Shown here piece by piece: positions 6,764-10,538 of a stretch of 10,538 nucleotides of DNA. Every line of letters begins with the position of its first letter. The stretch's first letter is position 1. The position numbers were made by a program, and so were the translations under genes. The notes beneath the pieces are model-generated. The model searched no databases and was not told the DNA's origin. It saw nothing but the letters and a program-made list of their open reading frames with translations. Source of the DNA: Legionella genomosp. 1 (GTDB taxonomy: Bacteria; Pseudomonadota; Gammaproteobacteria; Legionellales; Legionellaceae); the NCBI GenBank assembly GCA_945889365.1, contig CAMDBQ010000033.1, positions 1 through 10,538 of the forward strand, read 5' to 3'.

Positions 6764-6866
6764 GTGTATAAAGGTAAGCCTGTTGTTTTGGCTGCTAAAC
6801 ATCAAAAAAGAGGTCATTCGACCTGTTTTTGAGAAAGGATTAGGGCGTGTTGATGGCTTTATTTAA
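6764..6866 (+). pseudogene. Frameshifted 5' remnant, possibly of a DUF6671-type gene
   Basis: A GTG at 6764 with AGAGGG seven bases upstream starts VYKGKPVVLAAKHQK. In frame this runs into a stop at 6830, but skipping one A in the A-run at 6804-6809 continues as EVIRPVFEKGLG before ending at TAA 6864-6866. The joined string resembles, from memory, the N-terminus of DUF6671-type proteins (KG-ALATKH-KE-VIAP-F-ALG). Only about 30 codons remain and the rest is replaced by the antisense end of the slipin gene. I read it as a decayed fragment; the family name is tentative. Confidence 0.4.
6804..6831 (+). terminator. Bidirectional Rho-independent terminator between carbonic anhydrase and slipin genes
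   Basis: AGGTC (6811-6815), loop ATTC, GACCT (6820-6824) form a short perfect stem. It has an A-run on its left (6804-6809) and a T-run on its right (6826-6830), which pair beyond a G/G mismatch. The symmetric A/T flanks would let it stop transcription from both sides, fitting its place between convergent genes. The GC stem is short, so efficiency may be modest. Confidence 0.5.
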
Positions 6867-7595
6867 TGTTTCCGCAAAATCGATTGGCATAGGGAAAACA
6901 ATCGTTGATGTATTCCCTCCTGCAGCAAGTCCTGCCAGCGTTTGCAAATAACGCAACTGCATTGCCTGAGGCGATTTGGCCAACACTTCTGCTGCCTGCA
7001 ATAGCTTTTCAGAGGCTTGCAACTCGCCCTCTGCATGGATAACTTTTGCGCGCCGCTCCCGCTCCGCTTCAGCCTGTTTGGCAATGGTTCGAACCATGCT
7101 TTCGTCCAGATCAACCCGTTTAATTTCCACGGTGGAAACTTTTATACCCCAACCATCCGTTTGAGCATCCAATATTTTTTGCACATCACTATTTAACCTG
7201 TCACGCTCGGCCAACATCTCATCCAATTCGTGTTGACCAAGTACTGAGCGTAACGTGGTTTGTGCCAATTGACTGGTGGCCTCAAAATAATCTTCCACCT
7301 GGATAATTGCCTTTTGCGCATCCACCACACGAAAATACAAGACTGCATTGACCCGTACGGATACATTATCACGCGAAATAACATCTTGACTGGGAACATC
7401 CATCACCACGGTACGCAAACCAACACGAACCATTTGTTGCACTATGGGGATGACGAGTACTAGACCCGGCCCTTTAACACGCCAGAAACGCCCCAGCATA
7501 AACACAACGCCACGCTCATATTCTCGAAGCACACGAAATGCAGACGCGATCAACACCAAAACAATAATTGCAAACATTCCAATAAACGATGTCAT
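6840..7595 (-). CDS. Slipin/stomatin-like SPFH membrane protein
   Basis: The 251-residue protein has one N-terminal membrane segment (about residues 4-20, FIGMFAIIVLVLIASAF), then an SPFH/Band 7 domain: REYERGVVFMLGRFW at 24-38, GPGLVLVIPIVQQMVRVGLR, VMDVPSQDVISRDNVSVRV, then SQLAQTTLRSVLGQHELDEM. A charged helix with ERERRAKVIHAEGELQASEK follows, and a TIVFPMPID tail. Slipins form large oligomeric cages at the membrane and organise lipid or protein microdomains. ATG 7595 is preceded by AGGGAG (7602-7607) at 6 bases, which excludes the TTG at 7613. Bacterial slipin genes usually lie beside an nfeD gene; none is present here. It converges on the carbonic anhydrase operon with a hairpin between. 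Confidence 0.92.
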   Translation of the reverse strand: MTSFIGMFAIIVLVLIASAFRVLREYERGVVFMLGRFWRVKGPGLVLVIPIVQQMVRVGLRTVVMDVPSQDVISRDNVSVRVNAVLYFRVVDAQKAIIQVEDYFEATSQLAQTTLRSVLGQHELDEMLAERDRLNSDVQKILDAQTDGWGIKVSTVEIKRVDLDESMVRTIAKQAEAERERRAKVIHAEGELQASEKLLQAAEVLAKSPQAMQLRYLQTLAGLAAGGNTSTIVFPMPIDFAETLNKAINTP

Positions 7596-7878
7596 TTCAT
7601 TCTCCCTTGCCAACTCTAGCCATGATCAAGCCTCATCCACGACACATGTATTTTCTTTTAACTATAGTCTAATTTTATCTGTTATATAAGACTGGATAAA
7701 ATCATCCAGGGATTCTGGGCGAACCCATTTATGCTGGTGCTAAAACCTCATGCGGTCAAAAAAACCATTTACAGCCCCACTCACATTAAATCCTCGCTAT
7801 TTTTGCAAAAAAATAACCTTAACATATGAGGGCGTGCGATGCCGGTTACGCCGCCTGTCGAAGATATAAATTATCATG

Positions 7879-9597
7879 TTATTTAGCTGCTGGCCGTAAG
7901 CCCTCCAAGCTGTATTTCTGAGGATGATCATTCAATATTTGAAAGGCTGTTCTTCCATCATTGTTTGCTTGATTCCAAATGCTGTGTGTCGCTAGCCATT
8001 TTACTTTTGAAAGCTGTGACGGGTCATCGCAGAGCTGAGGATTATTTAAAAGTACCATCAGCGGAGTGTCACCATTTTTATTCACACTGTTTATTCGATC
8101 TATATCAGAACAACATTGCTTAATGGTTTTAAACCCGTCGACGCTGGATTCCGAAACTGCAGCGAATAAGCTCATGCTTATAGGTGTATTTGCACCACTT
8201 CGTTCGGTTTTCATGTATTTTTTTAGTCTATCCCTTTCATCTTCTGAATAACCACCGATTACAATTGATGGATGTTTATGTTGATTGTCAACATTATTGC
8301 GGCTTTTTAACAAATCTTCTGCTAAAAATTGACCGTTAATAACGGTAACATTTTCAGGTACTTTAACTTCGGCAAACACAGAGGAGGCTGATTTTCCCTT
8401 GCCCTTTACCTTTACACCTTTTCCTGTATTGTCTTGTAACTGTAACAACCTATATTGGCCATTAGTCCCTGGTTTACAATCCAATCTCCAGTGATCCTGG
8501 CTTAACAGCGTAGTTTCAGCTGCAACATTAATACAGATGCTTTGAAATTGACTAATGTATTCTATAAACTCTGAAAATGTTTGTTCTATTTGCTTGAGCG
8601 ATAAGTGCATGAGACGTATTAAATGGGATTGCTCTAATTTATAAAAGCCATTACCGTCAAGTTTCTCTAGTCCCTCAGGCCGCTCTATTTCTAAAACAGT
8701 ATGCCCCAGTTTATATTCCAGGATACCATCGTCGGCTAATTTTTTTTCTCTTTCAGACATTTTTTGACAAGTATCTTTTTGCTGCAGGTCTGTTAACGCA
8801 ACACTGCATGCTGATTTTTTTTGGTAGTTATCAGAGCAATCCAAGGAAATCATAATGCGTCTTATTTGTTCAAAATCCTGGGCGATGGGAACACAACAAA
8901 CTAGTTTTTGTGACCCATGGGGAAATTGATGCATTTGGCCTAAAGTATCAGTGCAGCGTGCATAAAGTGCGCCTAAAATTTCAAATGTCCATGTGGGCTT
9001 TTCTATTGTCATTTTGGCTGAAAAAATAGGCGTACCTGAACAGCCAGGTTGTGGTGTTGTGCCGTCCTGACAGCGAAAAAGCATAGGCATGCTTCCAGGT
9101 GAAGAAGCCGGTAATAGGTAATGTATTTCAAATTTGATATCAATATAAAAATAATGTGACTTATTATGAGTGGGATCCAGAGAAAGCGGGTTGGTTGGTA
9201 TGCTTGCATGATGATTTCGGGTATTAACTACGACAATATCCGGTGATACAACACTTGCCCATGGCCTGTGATAAGATTGCTCCGCTTCAAGTAGTACTTT
9301 CGTATCGTCATGTTTTCTTAGCACTACGCCGCTATCAATTTCGGCCCTATTTTTAATCACATGAGCGTTCGATACCAACCATGCGTTATATTGAAAAAAT
9401 CCCATACCCATTCTCAAATTCGAAGTCTCGATAACGACCAAGGCAGGATAAACCTTCTGAACTATTGTTTTCTCAAGATTTGTTTTTTCAATAAACAGTG
9501 TTGCAGCGCTAGCGATCCGCGCGCAGTCGAGTTCTTGCTGCTGTATTGCGATATTTTTTAATTTTTCCGCCCTGTTTGGTTCATGGTTTGAATGCAT
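7879..9597 (-). CDS. Trypsin-fold serine protease with C-terminal ankyrin-like repeats
   Basis: I do not recognise a named gene. From ATG 9597 the protein has 572 residues. A chymotrypsin-like domain spans about 45-255: MGMGFFQYNAWLVSNAHVI gives His79, SPDIVVV gives Asp120, and QPGCSGTPIF gives Ser187, so the triad is complete. A middle region (about 270-490) is unassigned and contains a charged segment and GKGVKVKGKGKSASS. At the end, INSVNKNGDTPLMVLLNN (about 502) and WNQANNDGRTAFQILND (about 541) look like two ankyrin repeats. No signal peptide is visible, so it is probably cytoplasmic or delivered by another route. The start is uncertain: the frame stays open upstream to 9903, with TTG 9768 and ATG 9726 possible, none with a good Shine-Dalgarno. 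A host-directed effector or a defence protease are both possible; neither is shown. Confidence 0.75.
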   Translation of the reverse strand: MHSNHEPNRAEKLKNIAIQQQELDCARIASAATLFIEKTNLEKTIVQKVYPALVVIETSNLRMGMGFFQYNAWLVSNAHVIKNRAEIDSGVVLRKHDDTKVLLEAEQSYHRPWASVVSPDIVVVNTRNHHASIPTNPLSLDPTHNKSHYFYIDIKFEIHYLLPASSPGSMPMLFRCQDGTTPQPGCSGTPIFSAKMTIEKPTWTFEILGALYARCTDTLGQMHQFPHGSQKLVCCVPIAQDFEQIRRIMISLDCSDNYQKKSACSVALTDLQQKDTCQKMSEREKKLADDGILEYKLGHTVLEIERPEGLEKLDGNGFYKLEQSHLIRLMHLSLKQIEQTFSEFIEYISQFQSICINVAAETTLLSQDHWRLDCKPGTNGQYRLLQLQDNTGKGVKVKGKGKSASSVFAEVKVPENVTVINGQFLAEDLLKSRNNVDNQHKHPSIVIGGYSEDERDRLKKYMKTERSGANTPISMSLFAAVSESSVDGFKTIKQCCSDIDRINSVNKNGDTPLMVLLNNPQLCDDPSQLSKVKWLATHSIWNQANNDGRTAFQILNDHPQKYSLEGLRPAAK

Positions 9598-9903
9598 AGT
9601 GACCGTCTCTAAGCTAGAAGTAAATGAAAGGTTTTTAGTAGGATGCAAACCTTCGATGCAATTAATGTGCAAATAGTAACATATTGCGGATTTTTTATCT
9701 ATTGGCCCTACATTAAGTCTCTGCATTGAGATGTCGCTAGAATGTGAGTTCTCGGCACTTGTTGCCAAAGCGGCGAAAAGGCACGGTTTTACCGGGTGAG
9801 CAGGCTTGATGGAGTGAGATTTGGTTTTTGGTGTTTTTTTCTCCCCTGTATTTTCAGAAATGGGGGAATAGGATTTTCGAAATACCTGTTCCCCACGTCT
9901 TGG
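9598..9903 (-). other. Open leader upstream of the protease without a clear start codon
   Basis: The protease frame continues upstream without a stop to the TAG at 9904-9906, about 100 codons. Its upper half holds a strong Shine-Dalgarno-like AGGGGAG (complement of 9841-9847), but the spaced position downstream is A-rich with no ATG, GTG or TTG. The lower part has TTG 9768 and ATG 9726, giving residues such as QRLNVGPIDKK, YYLHINCIEGLHPTKNL and FTSSLETVTM. These look coding-like, but no family was identified. Either the true protein begins here with a lost or rare start codon, or this is a conserved transcript leader before ATG 9597. Confidence 0.35.
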
Positions 9904-9930
9904 CTAATCGGACCAGTGTGTATATGAAGC

Positions 9931-9945
9931 CGCGCAAATTGCGCG
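9931..9945. repeat. GC-rich 15-bp palindrome
   Basis: CGCGCAAATTGCGCG has perfect 7-base arms around one central base. It lies 12 bases beyond the stop of the cysteine-rich gene and about 27 bases before the leader frame of the protease. It has no T-run on either side, so it is more likely a protein-binding site or leader hairpin than an intrinsic terminator. Confidence 0.45.
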
Positions 9946-9957
9946 TGAAGTGGTTAA

Positions 9958-10200
9958 TTATCCCGCTGTGTAATTTTGAGGGCAACTTGTGGGTCTTGCG
10001 ATACATTTACCAGGAAAGCCATTTTCGGTGCAGCATACATCCTTCCCTTGGGTATTGGGTGTCGAGCAATTTGCGCCTGTTGAGCACCCACAGCAGTTTG
10101 CATATACCGGTTGCGTTATGGAAAATAGGACTAAGCAACAGGCTATCACCCTATAAGTAAATTTGCATTTTGAATTGAGTGTTTGGATTCTACTTTTCAT
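9958..10200 (-). CDS. Small exported cysteine-rich protein, function unknown
   Basis: The 80-residue product begins at ATG 10200, with AAGGGGAA 5-7 bases upstream, the best ribosome binding site on this side of the window; the preceding TTG at 10203 is not needed. A basic n-region with several K/R, the hydrophobic VIACCLVLFSI and the cleavage motif PVYA form a signal peptide ending near residue 34. The mature ~46 residues are NCCGCSTGANCSTPNTQG, then KDVCCTENGFPGKC and IARPTSCPQNYTAG. They hold eight cysteines, an even number that could form four disulfides in the periplasm or outside the cell. Gly/Pro/Asn richness and no charged core suggest a knot-like peptide. No family recognised. It lies upstream of the protease on the same strand, so co-expression is possible. 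Confidence 0.65.
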   Translation of the reverse strand: MKSRIQTLNSKCKFTYRVIACCLVLFSITQPVYANCCGCSTGANCSTPNTQGKDVCCTENGFPGKCIARPTSCPQNYTAG

Positions 10201-10236
10201 CAAAGTTCCCCTTACATTGTGTTTTGTCCCCCTGCG

Positions 10237-10302
10237 CTAGGTGCAGTGAAACATCGCGTTAATTTCAAGTGTCAAGTGTATTTGACTTCGGGCAAACGTC
10301 AT
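10237..10302 (-). other. Possible 21-codon leader peptide with a duplicated start region
   Basis: On the minus strand, GGAACTTTGATG occurs twice: at the start of the cysteine-rich gene (10198-10209) and again at 10300-10311. The second copy opens a 21-codon frame beginning MTFARSQIHLTLEINAMFHC and ending at TAG 10237-10239, 37 bases before the gene's start codon. It might be a leader peptide or simply a duplicated start region. Coding capacity is weak evidence on its own. Confidence 0.25.
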
Positions 10303-10366
10303 CAAAGTTCCAACGTTTCAATTTTAGTGTAGATGGGTATTTTAAGAATTGCAAATAAAAAAAGTT

Positions 10367-10449
10367 ATGGGGTCAAATCGGTTGATCGTATACCCCCAAC
10401 TAAGCCGAGGGATCAGGTCTTGCCTTTTGATGAAAAGGCAAGACCCCAT
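10367..10449. repeat. REP/MITE-like element with terminal inverted repeats
   Basis: The 83-bp element is bounded by perfect 8-bp inverted repeats, ATGGGGTC (10367-10374) and GACCCCAT (10442-10449). Its right half is a perfect 13-bp hairpin, GGTCTTGCCTTTT, loop GATG, AAAAGGCAAGACC (10416-10445). Sequences such as GGGGTCAGGTCTTGC flank REP-associated tyrosine transposases in many gamma-proteobacteria, so it is probably a non-autonomous REP-type or MITE element. No transposase gene is in the window. The remaining sequence from 10204 to 10366 and after 10449 shows no gene I can support. Confidence 0.55.
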
Positions 10450-10538
10450 CAGCCTTTACTATTTATATTACCGGTGGGTTTGACACTGATGTACAGCGAA
10501 CCAAAGAATGTCGGGCACGTCGCTACCGCTCCTTTGCT

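Noticed and set aside
7800..7811. Palindrome TTTTTGCAAAAA after the protease gene as a terminator
   Set aside because: It has no GC stem and no loop; an AT palindrome of this size is expected by chance in AT-rich spacer.
9828..10160. 110-codon plus-strand frame
   Set aside because: It is antisense to the cysteine-rich gene and the protease leader, has no Shine-Dalgarno and no recognisable domain; the minus-strand product has a signal peptide and a strong ribosome binding site.
10450..10538. Possible coding start at the right edge (minus strand SKGAVATCPTFFGSLYISV)
   Set aside because: Only a short fragment is visible, cut by the window end, and no family can be named with confidence.

Overview
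The window reads as chromosomal DNA of a gamma-proteobacterium with moderately AT-rich sequence. The mix of a short ProQ/FinO protein, UbiG, periplasmic Cu/Zn superoxide dismutase, a SulP/carbonic anhydrase pair and a protease with ankyrin-like repeats would suit Legionellales or a relative. That placement is an inference from gene content and style, not proven. No rRNA, tRNA, CRISPR array or intact transposase gene was seen.

Layout. (1) 1-1895: a ProQ/FinO-domain RNA chaperone on the plus strand converges on a minus-strand pair, a uracil-DNA-glycosylase-like gene and ubiG, joined by a 4-base overlap. The proQ and ubiG coding 3' ends overlap by 38 bases. (2) 1896-3035: a scar zone holding a broken nucleotidyltransferase (MNT) fragment, the exported superoxide dismutase gene sodC with a plausible promoter, and a 32-codon stub that looks like the first membrane helix of a TerC-family protein. 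(3) 3048-6729: a compact plus-strand operon with an ArsR-type repressor, a two-domain Sua5 (threonylcarbamoyl-AMP synthase for tRNA t6A), a SulP transporter and a beta-class carbonic anhydrase. An autoregulatory-looking palindrome overlaps the promoter. (4) 6764-7595: a frameshifted gene remnant, a bidirectional hairpin terminator, and a convergent slipin/stomatin gene. (5) 7879-9903: a minus-strand trypsin-fold protease with C-terminal ankyrin-like repeats, preceded by a long open leader without a clear start codon. (6) 9958-10538: a small exported cysteine-rich protein and an 83-bp REP/MITE-like element bounded by inverted repeats.

How the genes may work together. Sua5 consumes bicarbonate, threonine and ATP. 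The next two genes are a transporter of a family that includes bicarbonate importers and the enzyme that interconverts CO2 and bicarbonate. The operon can therefore be read as a bicarbonate supply-and-use unit under one regulator that contains no cysteine. The right-hand part (about 7.6-10.5 kb) looks accessory: an uncharacterised multidomain protease, a secreted cysteine-rich peptide, a palindrome-rich leader and repeat elements. Three gene fragments (MNT, TerC-like, DUF6671-like) point to repeated insertion and decay between core genes.
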